The position numbers and the translations under genes were made by a program. Source: Asparagopsis taxiformis (taxonomy: Eukaryota; Rhodophyta; Florideophyceae; Bonnemaisoniales; Bonnemaisoniaceae). Taken from it: a stretch of DNA of 64,000 nt. Location: assembly GCA_030407315.1 (NCBI GenBank), contig JALQPE010001850.1:1-64000 (forward strand), written 5' to 3'. The number at the start of each line of letters is the position of its first letter. The stretch's first letter is position 1. Positions 1 to 10,700 of this stretch are shown piece after piece. Under the pieces are notes generated by a model that made no database searches, was not told where the DNA came from, and saw nothing but the letters and a program-made list of their open reading frames with translations.

Positions 1-446
1 ATGCAACGGACTCCCTCCAGGAGAACGACAAAGCATCGTCTTTTGCAAGGCATTTCCGTAACGAAAAATAATCGAAAAACATATTTGACTTTAACCTAAC
101 AGCTATCGCGAGCACCGTACTCAGCTATATTTCCTCTGTAATTTCCTTCCTCCAACCAATCAATAGCCGCTTGGTCACAGGCTTAAAAGCCTTCCACTAT
201 CTGTCCTATCCATCGAAGACCCTCGGAGGGTTCGATCCAGGCCTTGATCACCCATGATGGGTGTGCAACCCGAGAAAATGAAAATGGAACATATTGCGAC
301 AGACGAGATATCATTCAATGAAGAGAGAAGTTCTCTTTCGTTTACTTTTTTCTAACAAGATTCTAAACGTCTACAACCCTATGTCGTCCGTCCGTTTTCA
401 TCCCGGAGAGATGTGGATGTGAGGTAAGACGCAGTGGTGATGTTGT

Positions 447-1055
447 TTGATTCCCACAGACGGAGGTGGAGGAGGTGACTACGGAGGAAGCCTGGAGAAC
501 TTGTCCGTACTGACTCTCACATGTTTGAGAACATGTGAGATGTCAGTACCCATGGATGAGAAGAAACCATGTTCAGGTCCGTTTGGATTTCTTTCCATTA
601 ACGGAGGTGGAGGAGGCTATGGTGGAAGCCTGGAGAACATGTGAGATGTCAGACCCATGGATGAGAAGAAACATGTTGAGGTGCGGTTCGGATATTCGAT
701 CATTAACGGAGGTGGTGGAGGAGGCTATGGTGGAAGACTGGAGAAGAATAGAGTAGTCCTATACCCATGGATCACAAGAAGACGTTGTGGGCTCCTTTTG
801 AAGCCCATTCGTCTCTTGAATAAATTTAGCACCCAAATCATATACGATTGCCGAGTTGACACCCCGTATGTCTCGTTGGTAGAAATAGCAGGGGTTCCAC
901 CACTCAGCTGGCGGGAAGTAGTTACTGATTATATGAGATATGGCTTAGCTCCCGCCAAAACCGATAGCTCTGGGCTCAGGTTTCTCCAAATGTGGTTATA
1001 CGAATGTGTTCTGACAATGCTAGAAGACGAATATCTGCATCCTGATTTGAATTAA
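447..1055 (+). pseudogene. Glycine-rich repeat ORF with one in-frame stop
   Basis: The reading frame is open from 447 to 1055 except for one TGA at 642-644. Around that stop, the same frame encodes repeats of about 35 residues with a PMDEKK segment followed by SINGGGGGYGGSLEN or close variants. The rest (about 770-1055) encodes a non-repetitive tail that I do not recognise. The last ten or so codons lie inside the inverted repeat that starts near 1023, so the native 3' end was probably lost when the neighbouring element inserted. Function unknown. Agreement of frame between repeat copies argues that it was once translated. Confidence 0.35.
457..770 (+). repeat. ~105-bp imperfect tandem repeat, three copies
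   Basis: Copies of ACGGAGGTGGAGGAGG followed by TATGGTGGAAG begin near 460, 601 and 706. The spacers share CCCATGGATGAGAAGAAAC. The second interval is 105 bp, the first about 141 bp. A perfect 10-bp-arm inverted repeat (CTCACATGTT, TGAG loop, AACATGTGAG) lies at about 517-540 between copies one and two. Confidence 0.7.
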
Positions 1056-1221
1056 AATTTGGGCTATTCTCAAAAACATGCACATGTGAACATGTTTTTG
1101 AGATGGGGATGTGCCGTACGGCACAATCGACCGCCGAAATCGATGTTTTTTGCAATATTTTTTCTGCCCGAAATTGTAGAATTTCTGGTCTGGCCAGCAA
1201 TGCATCTGAGCTGGACATCCC
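1023..1221 (+). repeat. Left inverted repeat arm with internal hairpins
   Basis: This arm is the reverse complement of 5009-5199. It holds a hairpin at about 1069-1102 (CTCAAAAACATG ... CATGTTTTTGAG around a CACATGTG core), the 14-bp palindrome GTGCCGTACGGCAC, and near its inner end TGGACAT-CCCC-ATGTCCA. Confidence 0.85.
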
Positions 1222-1568
1222 CATGTCCAGTGGCCGTCCGGATGTCGCTCACCTGGTAAGCGTGATCACCTGTGACAACCTATGTGACTGCAGTCACAGC
1301 CGCCATGGCGGCCGTGCAGTACAACACTCAAAGACAGGGAATCACAATCTTTTTAAATTTTTCTCTACCACGTATCCGTCACAACTTATTACCTACACCG
1401 GTTACGGGTTTCAAGACCTTTCCAGTGCTGTGTACCCGTATACTCTGTTCCGTTCGATATCAACCAGTGTTCCTCACGAAAGAGTGCAAACGTCACGAGA
1501 TACGTCGTCAAATTTGACTGTCTCGCCGAGCGGTCGCCATCCTGTACCGAATTTCCACTCATTCCATT

Positions 1569-3525
1569 ATGACGAATAAGCGCAGGCGCAACAGCAATCC
1601 GATCGTTGACGACGCAACCGTGCCAATTCTGCGCGAACCCGCTAGCCTTGGGAGGATTCTAGTGACATGGGTACACGTCGAAACGTAAGGTCGCGCCGCC
1701 CGCGAAACTACTCTCGCTGGCAAAGACTTCCTCCGCCTCTTGCTGGATTTTTCGCCCACTCAAGTTTCGCAGACTTGACGGACAAGCCGGGAGGTTTCAC
1801 ATACGCGGACCTTGGCGCTTGGGTTGCGCAGGGCACGGAAGAACAATTTGCGGCGCTGCAAGGTCGACTCAGCATGGCCTTCAGCGGTCGTTCGAAGAAT
1901 GCTGGAGTCGAGGCGGATGTTGCCGAAATCGTCATGGCAGAGATGAACGTTGAGCGAGCCAAGCAGATTGTTCGTCTGGCATTACCGATTGCCGAGTTTT
2001 CAAGACAGGATGAGCTATCGGGCAATGGGTTGAGCACTGCATCCTTTCGGGATCGTGCCGCAGACCTTCCTTATTGGATGTAACATGCTCCTTCGCCACT
2101 ACAGGCGCCGCAGCGCGGGGAACCAAGCGCCTTCGTTCTTGCTCCACCGGAAACGTTCGAGGTATTGATGTATTTCCAAGCGTTGTCTATCATCGAAATC
2201 ACAACAAGAACCTGCCGCGTCGCCGAATAGGCGACGCGGCCGAGGGGAACGAAGCCGCACGCGTCCCAGCCCATCGGAAAAGCACTAATCGAGCTTGTTA
2301 CGTGGTTCAAGTTTTTATACCATGCTTGGACCGATGTGGCCTTCGCCGCAAAGTTTTCCAGCTTCGAAGAGTTGATGGCGCCGTACATCATTTTCGACAG
2401 CAGTGAGCATTGGTTTGACGTGCTCGATGAAGGTCTATTCGCACCGATGGAGCAGAAGCTAGATCTCTTACCACGACAAAGCTCCCCTATCTCATCCTGA
2501 TGGATATGGTGGAAAAGTAGAGACAAGAACCAGTGCGCAGCACAGTGCATTTAGGGACCTTGTGAGGAAGTTCTTCGACCGGTTGCAGTTTCTTATCGTC
2601 AACCCGGACCTGTACACCTGGCCGAGTCCGACCGCTGGGGGGCGCTGGAAATATACTTGTCAAGCGGAAATCCGGACAAGCTGCCAGCGTACTTTGACAC
2701 CCTCGACGAAGACGTTATGGCTGTCCTCCGCCCGGCACCACAAGCCGCGGACGCAGAAAAGGTCCCCAAGCCGGTTGATGACACTCCCACTCGTCGCAAC
2801 AAGGAGGGAGAGGTTTGGTTCCGTCGACAAGACACACAACCCAGGCTTCAACTTGGGCCTGGGAGGACCAGTCTTACTGCCCAAGGGCCGTCTCCCCCGT
2901 CACCGTCACCCCATGCGACAGAAGAGCAGGAAAGTGAAGGGCAGGCTCTCGCAAAGGACTTTCTTTCGAAAATGAGTCAGTATTGCCGGGTGTACGACGT
3001 CCCTTTCGAAGATTTGGTCAGTGCCGACGAGAGCCGAGAACACGTGCCCATCACGGGCACGTTCAGCTCATTCTGACTGATCCGCCCTACAATGTTCGTC
3101 GTAAGAGGAACGATTCCAACTCTTCGTACGACAGGCTAACTGCAGAAGATATGCAGGCTAGCATCGAAGTGTTTGACGAGCTGTTGCGCCCCGGTGGCCA
3201 CGGCATCGTGTTTCTGCTCCGTTTTGCAGTTCTACGAATGGTTCCATTACTTGGAAAGTACAAAGGACCGCAGTCAGAAGGCCCAACCGATGCTGCTGCC
3301 AGTGATGACGGGTCGGATGAAGAAGAGGTTACGTCCATGAATTCGGACTCCGAAGCATCGCAGCACAGTGGCGAAGAAAGTGCGGATGAGGAGGAGGACG
3401 AGGACGAGGAGGAGGAGGACGTCGTTCGGAATTCAGTTTTCTTCGTTGACGAGGTACCTCTGTTGTTTGTCCGACTACCTGGGCACCTCTATCAAATGCC
3501 GGGCGGAAGAGGTACCAACGCATGA
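1569..3525 (+). pseudogene. N-terminal and catalytic part of a DPPY DNA methyltransferase (frameshifted)
   Basis: Coding-like sequence runs through several frames. An N-terminal region begins near 1569-1667. Its frame continues through two in-frame stops (TAA 2081, TAG about 2226) to about 2500. Another frame covers 2640-3070. A further shift then leads into the motif LILTDPPYNV (DPPY at 3079-3090), followed by a segment ending LLRPGGHGIVF. DPPY is motif IV of N6-adenine/N4-cytosine methyltransferases. A strongly acidic Asp/Glu/Ser linker follows at about 3295-3420. The motif order, IV before the glycine-rich motif I in the next entry, is that of beta-class enzymes. The gene is broken here by at least four frame changes. 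The N-terminal ~350 residues match nothing I know. Confidence 0.6.
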
Positions 3526-4763
3526 ACATGGCAGAGGTCGCTATCCACTTCTGGAAGCGAGGTGTTCCGTTCAAGACTGGAAGCGAGATGGTGGCCTATA
3601 GGAACCACGGATACATGGACGGCACGTACCCGGCGTGGTGCAACGTCACCATCAATATGCCCGCCATCGATTCGAATGAGATGGTGTGGCGAACAAGGAG
3701 CACAACCGGTGCTACGGTCAGAGTTCGTGCAGAGCAGAAGAGCGTCGCTCTCATGATGGAGTTGATCAGCCAGCATTCACAGCCTGGTGATATTGTTGTC
3801 GATCCATTCTCTGGCACTTTCGCAACGGGAAAAGCAGCTATGAGCTTGCCTGAGCACCGTGTTTTCGTCGGCAGTGACATGGACAAATTGTGTGTGGCAC
3901 GATCGCTTCCAAAGCTGTGTGCAGTCATGTCACGTGTAATTCTTTCAAACAACACTGACATGAGGGTCACGACAGAAGCGAAACAGAGTGCTGAGAAGTT
4001 CTTGGCGTCCCCCTCTGTCACGATGCGTACGCAGAGGGAACGCAGGATCATCGAACCCCCACCTGGCCTTCCCCTGTACCAGAGGTTCCCGAAATATATT
4101 CGGCAGTACCTCTGGCAGCTGTGCCCAGAGTCGATTGCGTCGCACGAGCACATGGAAAAACCGGTACATTATTGGCCACCTTCCCTGCGCCGCTGGTTGC
4201 AAACTGAAAACCCTCGCGTGATGCGGGCACACGATTGTGTTGCGAAAAAATTGAGCGTTCGACCATCGCTGATTAAGCATCCAAATGCAGGAAGAGGGCT
4301 CTTCGCTGAACAGACATTTAATGTTGGCGACGAAGTATGTGCATACTACGGAACTGTTGTGTACTCTGATATGAGCAAGGAGTCGATGAGGTTCGCGTAC
4401 GGAGAGGGTCACATGGCGATAACGAAGGAAACATTCTTGATGTATGCCATCAAGCTGTATGCAACAGCGGAGGACGACGAAAACATCGAGCATCCAATTT
4501 GGATTGTTCCGGCTCCGTTCTGTTCGGCGCAGTTCATCAACGACCCGCGGTATTTGCGAGGTGAGGACACTCCGGCGGAAGACACCAGGCGGATGGCCAA
4601 CGTCGAGTTTGTCGAGAACTACAGCAGCGGTTCGACGGGGAAGAAGCTCAAGGCGAAGGACCTAGAAAATCCGAAGATCATTGTAGTACGTGCAATCCGC
4701 GATATCCGTCCGGGGCAGGAGCTCTACGTTCATTATGGGACAGCGTTTAGAGCATGGAATTAG
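3522..4763 (+). CDS. Methyltransferase motif I region fused to SET domain
   Basis: An uninterrupted 413-codon frame. Residues ~85-115 hold VVDPFSGTFATG (3798-3830), matching the SAM-binding motif I (DPFxGxG) that lies C-terminal in beta-class N4/N6 DNA methyltransferases, and so complete the DPPY half upstream. Residues ~245-410 form a SET domain: HPNAGRGLFA at its start (about 4278-4307), a catalytic region reading FINDP where NHS is usual, then ANVEF and finally GQELYVHYG where ELxxDYG is usual. The product would combine DNA methylation with lysine methylation of histones or other proteins. The changed NHS motif makes SET activity uncertain. AATAAA at about 4794 may be its polyadenylation signal. 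The true start lies upstream; 3522 is only the first Met after the last frameshift. Confidence 0.7.
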   Translation: MNMAEVAIHFWKRGVPFKTGSEMVAYRNHGYMDGTYPAWCNVTINMPAIDSNEMVWRTRSTTGATVRVRAEQKSVALMMELISQHSQPGDIVVDPFSGTFATGKAAMSLPEHRVFVGSDMDKLCVARSLPKLCAVMSRVILSNNTDMRVTTEAKQSAEKFLASPSVTMRTQRERRIIEPPPGLPLYQRFPKYIRQYLWQLCPESIASHEHMEKPVHYWPPSLRRWLQTENPRVMRAHDCVAKKLSVRPSLIKHPNAGRGLFAEQTFNVGDEVCAYYGTVVYSDMSKESMRFAYGEGHMAITKETFLMYAIKLYATAEDDENIEHPIWIVPAPFCSAQFINDPRYLRGEDTPAEDTRRMANVEFVENYSSGSTGKKLKAKDLENPKIIVVRAIRDIRPGQELYVHYGTAFRAWN

Positions 4764-5008
4764 GGTCACGAAAGATGTTTTCATTTCGACTACAAATAAA
4801 GCTACGTTCCAGAGTTGAAGTATATCATATAATGCAGCATGTCCAGCCACCATTAGTCCAGGGTGAAACCTATTGAGCAGTACTCGCCTGTCAAAAACCA
4901 ATCGTTCACACTCTAGGTGCACTTCGTCCGAGCAGTGAACCTGACTGCTTGGATGCTGTTATGCGTGCAGATGCAAAATACACGACCAAGTTGAAATGGA
5001 CGCCCGGT

Positions 5009-5199
5009 GGATGTCCAGCTCAGTTGCATTGCTGTCCAGCCCAGAAATTCTACAATTCAGGGCAGAAAAAAATATTGCAAAAAACATCGATTTCAGCGGG
5101 TCGATTGTGCCGTACGGCACACCCCCATCTCAAAAACATGTTCACATGTGCATGTTTTTGAGAATAGCCCAAATTTTAATTCAAATCAGGACGTCTTCC
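5009..5199 (-). repeat. Right inverted repeat arm
   Basis: Inverted partner of 1023-1221, with the same hairpin (CTCAAAAACATG ... CATGTTTTTGAG) and the same GTGCCGTACGGCAC palindrome. The arms agree over nearly the whole length, with a ~10-bp gap near the outer tip. Confidence 0.85.
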
Positions 5200-5423
5200 G
5201 GACATAGGGGTGCTCGCGGCCTAGCTCGACAGCTGTAATTGTACCTCATTAAATACTGTTGATGACTGCCTACCGTATACAATCTGGACTGTTGGCGTAT
5301 TCTCCGGTACTTGACCTGACCTGAACGTTCATCGCAGACCGTTGTGGTTACCGACACTATACAGCAATCTTTTTTGTATCTCGTGCAACTCAATCGTTCC
5401 ATCGCTTCCGGGAAAGCTTCATT

Positions 5424-6371
5424 ATGCCGCCGCGTATTGCGAAGAAAGCTCCAAAGCCTCCGGGCCTCCAGAAAACCCGGTCAGCAGCTGCTGTATCGAG
5501 TGCCCGACAATCCCGTGCGAAGAAGCGGTCTGGGCCTCCGGCAGCATTGAACCGCGGTCCGGTAGTCGCAAGACGGACCGGCGCAGAACTGGGGATCCGC
5601 AGCGAGAAAGTGAGGAAGGAGGAACGGCGCGGAGAGAGATGGGGCTTGACCGAGGCAAGCGTGCTCGCAGGGACAGTGAACATCATGATGATGACATGAT
5701 AGTGGCTCAAAACATGTTGGAATTGCGGCAGAGTGCTATGGCAAAGGTAGTTCCTCCGGGTTGGCAGATGCGGAGGTGCTGCAGACGGAGTCCCAGCCGG
5801 GGGTTCGCGAGACACTGGAGGCTGTGACCCCCACTGCGCCAACTATGCCGAGTACATCAGCCCCAGCAGGTAATGCAGTCAGGGACCCGAGGATAGCGGC
5901 AAGGGATGTTGTTTCTGAGCAACGTTCACAGGATGCCAACTATCATCGGCGGTCAGGTGGTACTGAGGGGAGAGAGCAGCCGGAGTGCGGGCCTCGTCAC
6001 AACAGACTGTCATTGGTGCCAAATATGCGCGTAACGCCCCCGCGACGTCAGGCTATTGCCGATGGAGGACATCATAATCCCGATAGCGTGCGAGATGGGG
6101 GACGGTGAGGGCAGAGAGGTTGCATCCGCCGGAATCCATCGATTTAATGGCGAGTCGCATCAATGCGCAGAAGAAGAAGATCGCGGAGCTGGAAAAAAAA
6201 GTGTTTAGCCAGGACATAGCAAACAAGGCGCTCACCACGGAGATAGTTGCGTTGGAGGCTAAGGTGAAAACTCTGCAGGCGGAAAATGCCAGCCTTACTG
6301 CAATTGCGAGAACAGGTAGAATCAGTGATCACGGTGGCGGTAAGTCGAAAATACAGAAAGCATTCCTGTGA
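5424..6371 (+). pseudogene. Frameshifted coiled-coil protein, possible second gene of the Plavaka-like element
   Basis: Coding-like sequence in several frames. A Lys/Arg/Pro-rich start (MPPRIAKKAPKPPG) at 5424-5699 is followed by an acidic His/Asp segment, a Pro/Ser/Thr-rich segment at 5761-6108 and a coiled coil at 6132-6330 (SRINAQKKKIAELEKKV and following heptads). At least three frame changes are needed to join them. It leads straight into the 6415-7719 frame and is probably the same gene. It faces the transposase tail to tail, an arrangement common in two-gene DNA transposons. I recognise no domain beyond the coiled coil. Confidence 0.4.
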
Positions 6372-6414
6372 AATACCTTGGAGTTCTTAGGGCGGTTGAG
6401 GAAAACCTGACAAA

Positions 6415-7719
6415 GTGGTGCAAGAACGAGACTATGGAGCTGGACCCTATAGCGGAACAAACGCAGAGACGTTGGACTGGATGTACATCGAGGTAACGTA
6501 CATCGAGGTAGAGCCGGTAGAAGGGACACTTTGGAGCGAAAACGGTGTAGGATATATTGCTACCCCTCCGGGCTACATCATCAAGAATCTGCAGTGGTAT
6601 ACACCTTCGTACAGAGACGAGAGTGATCTGCTGAATGACTTGGTGCGACACGTACTGCGTCAAAGTCCGTGGTGTGATGTGTTTTCCGATGAGGAGCAGC
6701 GTGTGTGCTGTCAAGAGGCTGTGGCGGGGAGCAAGGAATTGAAAGTGAAGGTGACGCAGAAACTGTCCGACGTGATGAGTGCACGGAAGCGTAATGCGAG
6801 GGACAGATTGTTCGGTTCGCTGGGGTACACGAAATTAATGTCTAGATGCACGATGCTGACGACGCGAGCTGAGATGGACGAGCGAGAGGATCAAAAGCGC
6901 GAAGCGTCTGAGAAGCTTTTGAAACGGGAAAGCAACGGTGATTTGGATATGGGGAGGTGGCGAACGGCACCGTTCTCAGAGCTGCGATACAGCAAAGGCA
7001 TGGTTCCTGACAGCTTCGAAATGGAAGTGAATGGTGATGCATGGTTTAACAACCGAGTAGCTGTGAATGTGCTGGACATCTTCAGGGGGTATTCGATACG
7101 ACCAGAACAAGTAATGGACATAGAGACGAGCATACTAACGCTGGCGCGCCTGGATGCTTGGCTAGTGACTACTGTGGAGTGTTTGGATGAACCGAAGGGG
7201 AAAGGAGGTGCACGGCAGAAGGAGTTTACAAGGCGGTACAGTCAATATGTGGGGGTAGCTTTTCAGCAAATAGTTAGTATGGTGGTGTACTGCATGTCTT
7301 GTCTCCAAGGCTCGCAAGCAAGGGAAGAAACGGACGTTGTCGAGAGCGAACAGCGGACTAGTGCACAGTCACGGCATGTGTTTGCAAGCCGTACTGTGAC
7401 GAGAGAGGCTGTTGAAGTGTGGCAAAGCGGAGAGGGGTCTGGAATTGTTCATGTCGTTGATGATGTAAACCGCTGCTCATCACTTGTTCTAGTGTCCGAG
7501 GATTGGATTCAATCGCATATTACGTCAAACCTCGGTGCTGTAATGGATTGTGTGATTGCGCAAGGACTAATTGGCGCAGAACTTTTCGTCGTTGACCCAT
7601 ATGCTGGACACCTGAGTGCAAACCTGAATGTAGAAATCAATGCCCCACAGTATGGGTGCATGGAGCGGCGCCATGCAGCCACTGCTGATAACGGTTTTGG
7701 CGTAATGGAGGATGGTTGA
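6415..7719 (+). CDS. Hypothetical protein, 3' part of the gene convergent with the transposase
   Basis: A 434-codon open frame without a strong ATG at its start (first codons GTG GTG). It is therefore likely the C-terminal part of the frameshifted gene upstream. The product is soluble-looking and mixed alpha/beta, with a charged helical stretch at residues ~140-165 and no membrane segment. I do not recognise the family. It ends 77 bp from the stop codon of the 1013-aa transposase on the other strand, so the two messages converge and would share a terminator region. A role as transposon accessory protein is an inference from position only. Confidence 0.45.
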   Translation: MVQERDYGAGPYSGTNAETLDWMYIEVTYIEVEPVEGTLWSENGVGYIATPPGYIIKNLQWYTPSYRDESDLLNDLVRHVLRQSPWCDVFSDEEQRVCCQEAVAGSKELKVKVTQKLSDVMSARKRNARDRLFGSLGYTKLMSRCTMLTTRAEMDEREDQKREASEKLLKRESNGDLDMGRWRTAPFSELRYSKGMVPDSFEMEVNGDAWFNNRVAVNVLDIFRGYSIRPEQVMDIETSILTLARLDAWLVTTVECLDEPKGKGGARQKEFTRRYSQYVGVAFQQIVSMVVYCMSCLQGSQAREETDVVESEQRTSAQSRHVFASRTVTREAVEVWQSGEGSGIVHVVDDVNRCSSLVLVSEDWIQSHITSNLGAVMDCVIAQGLIGAELFVVDPYAGHLSANLNVEINAPQYGCMERRHAATADNGFGVMEDG

Positions 7720-7796
7720 AATTAGTGCAGTAAATGTGACGTTGACTAGAAGGCTTATCATGTAGTACAATATCAATAGAGTGCTGCGATTTAGAT

Positions 7797-10700
7797 TTAT
7801 TCTTCTTCATTATCATCTGTGAACTGGTAATCAGTGTTGGTGTAGAAGCGGTTGAGATAGAAACGGTGGTCCGACCAGTGCATTTCTTTCGTAAATGGCT
7901 TGACTGGAAAGTTACTTCGTACGATGTGCACGGTGCCAGATATAGTAGATGCAGGAATGAGGTCAAACCAAGGGCCACCTGCACTGTGGGATGCAGTGTC
8001 ATTGCTGTCAACGGATCCGTTGTCCGGGTCCCATGTGGACCACTTTAAACAAATGCACCCAAGTGATTTTTCCACAGCGGTTTTTGGGGCAAAGCAGGTC
8101 ATATACTGAACGAAAGCGAGTTCTACAGGTTGAAACAGGTTTGGAGACTGCAGGCGTACCAGTGCCAGGACGCGCCCTACCCATATGGTTGTGTAGTCAT
8201 CGGCAGTTCCGGAGATGACGACAAAGGAGTACTGCGATCTCTTTGCGGGGCCGAATGATGAAGTTGCAAAGACGCGCTGCTGCTTGTGCCTCGACACGTT
8301 TGTGGGGCGAAGCATGGCACTGTGCGGGTCAAAGTCGTCGGCATCTGGGACGTACCCTCCCATGACGTAGGCGGACTTTACCACGGTGACGGAAATGTCC
8401 ATGTCATGTATTGGAGGGCCTTCTGCCGTGGCGCGCAGTCTAGCGAGGGTGAGGAACGCTTGTGCAGCTGTGTCACCGAGTTGCTGGAATAGCGTTATGG
8501 TGCCAGACGGGAACGAGGAGTTGTGCAGAGGCAAAAGAGTGGCAGGATCGGGCTGTCCGTCGATATCTGCAACGAGGAGGGTTGCATCGGGCAGCAGGGA
8601 GGCAAAGTCGTGCAGTGCAACGGTGAATCCGTCGCGAACGAGTACTGCACCGTCTGTGGGCGATATCATGCGTGCGTTTCCCAATGTGTTCGATGGGGTA
8701 TGACCAGTTGGAGTGGCCAAGGAGAATTCCATGTGGCGAATAGTCTCTTCCATGGCTGCGGAGCGCCTTCGAGAGGTTTTCCTATAACTCTGTTTGAACA
8801 GAAGATGCGAGTGTTCGTAGGGGCCTGCATCAATGTGTTCCAGGGCGCCATATCTCTGCAAGTCACCGGGAAGATGGTCTAGAAGATGGAACTTGAAAGT
8901 TTTGAGACCTGTGGTGTGGAATGGGCCGAGGGTGGAGAGCATTGATTGTTTGAAATAGGAAATGGAGTTTTGGAGGCTTTCTAGTTCGGCGGCAGTCCAG
9001 TGCTTGATGCGACCGCGTTTCATGACCCATGCGACGAGGTCAGAGTATTGCGTGCAGATGGAAGTGAGGGGGGCTGTATCTACTTCGTCACAGCATGTGT
9101 CAATGAATGCTGCGATGAAAGGGAACACCATGTCGACATGGTGATAGTCTTTGGCTGCGAGCATGCCGCGTATGCCGTCCTCCGTGAAGAGGCCGTTCAA
9201 ATTGGTGCCCTTCTCACCCTTGGAGAAGTCGACATGAAGACCGGTGATGTAGTAGTCGCGTTCGATAGCGGACAGAATGCTGTTTGAGCCGGCGAGGATG
9301 GATTTTTTCACCTTCTTGAAGGTGCGAGGTGTCCCGGAATGGGAGGCAGTGGTGGTGGTGAGGTCTGGGGAGCTGAGGCGGTGGACAATGCACTGTTTGA
9401 TGAGCTTTGAGATGCCGAGGTGGAGATTGTGCAGAGGCTCGAAGGAGAAAATGTTGTAGGGGTCTAGGGGACTGTTGGTGGGTAAAAGAGCGGTCGATTC
9501 GAGGACAGAGTGTTGTTCGAGGAGGGAGAGAGCTTCGAGCGGAGCAGTTGTATGCTCCTGAGCGCTCTCTTGGCGTGCAGAGCGTGTATCATCGAGGGAG
9601 CGGGGCTGGTGTGGCGCGCTGGATTCAAGTTGAGTGGCGGGGATGTAGCAGCGGTGGCAGGGATGTGTGGTGGTAGTGCTGTTGCGAGTGCATGAGAGCT
9701 CTTTGGCCTCTGGAAAGTCGCAGCAATAATTGGCTAGGATGGGAAAGCAGTGGCGGGCAGTTGCAGTGGAGTCTGTGCAGGGGAACCCGGAAGAGAACGC
9801 GGTGGATAGGGACGAAAACACTTTTTCGAGTGCTTTATGAAGAATATCAATTTTGCGAGCGCGACTAGCAGAACTAGAGGTTGTCGGCATTTCATCACCG
9901 AACAAGGCGTTGGACGAAGGGTTAACAATGTACGGAAGATACCCGACGATGGTGAGGCCGGTACGGATGCAGTGGCGACGGAGGGGGGCGGAGAAGTTGA
10001 GCAGTGTGACGTGTATGGGGTATGCGACGATTGCGGAGCTCTTGAGGCTTGTGCTGCTCTTGTCGGAGTACACTTGGAGGAGGCCGGCAAAGGAGGAAGG
10101 TGTGGGATCAGTTTCCTCTGCCCATACGACCTGTGGATCTTCCGAGAGCTGCACGCGCTGTCTAGTAACCTGGTGCAGCGTTTTCGCGAATTCTGTGTGT
10201 AGGGGATGAGAAAATATTGCGGTGCCGTCTGGGGCGGTCTGTGGGGAGGGGTGGAAGAGAGTATTTTGGTCGTTAGCCAGTGCTAACTGCCTGCGGAGCA
10301 TGTCGACTGGGTCGCGGAGGTACAGCTGTGCCGAGTACTTACCAGTTTTGTCTGGAATGATGTGGCTCTTGTAACCTTCGGTGCGGAAATGTGTTTCGAC
10401 CATGGAAGCGGTAACGTGGCGACATTCTTCTACGGTGCGAACGGCGCTGTTGAACTTTTCTAGGGAGAATGCGGGGTCTTGTAGGATGGTGATGACTTCG
10501 CTCACGCGGCCAGCGCCGGCCTTGTACTCGAGGGTTGTGAGACTGGCGGCGAGGGATTGCACGAGGAGGTCTGCGCGGGAGGGGGTTGAGGTTGGTGGCA
10601 GTGGAGCGTCACAGGGTGAGTCGCTGGAGGAAGCACGACCAGATTCTGGGTCTGGGGAGCTGGGTTGCGGGGAATCATGGTCGCCGTTTCGAGCAGGCTC

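Larger units (their letters stand above)
1023..5199. mobile_element. 4.2-kb inverted-repeat element carrying methyltransferase-SET gene
   Basis: Two inverted copies of a ~190-bp sequence (1023-1221 and 5009-5199) bound a segment whose only recognisable content is a frameshifted DNA methyltransferase-SET gene. The arms differ by scattered substitutions and a ~10-bp indel near the outer tip, so the copy is not recent. I found no transposase inside and no convincing target duplication. It is either a non-autonomous DNA transposon with cargo, or a segment that happens to lie between two MITE-like copies in opposite orientation. Confidence 0.55.
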
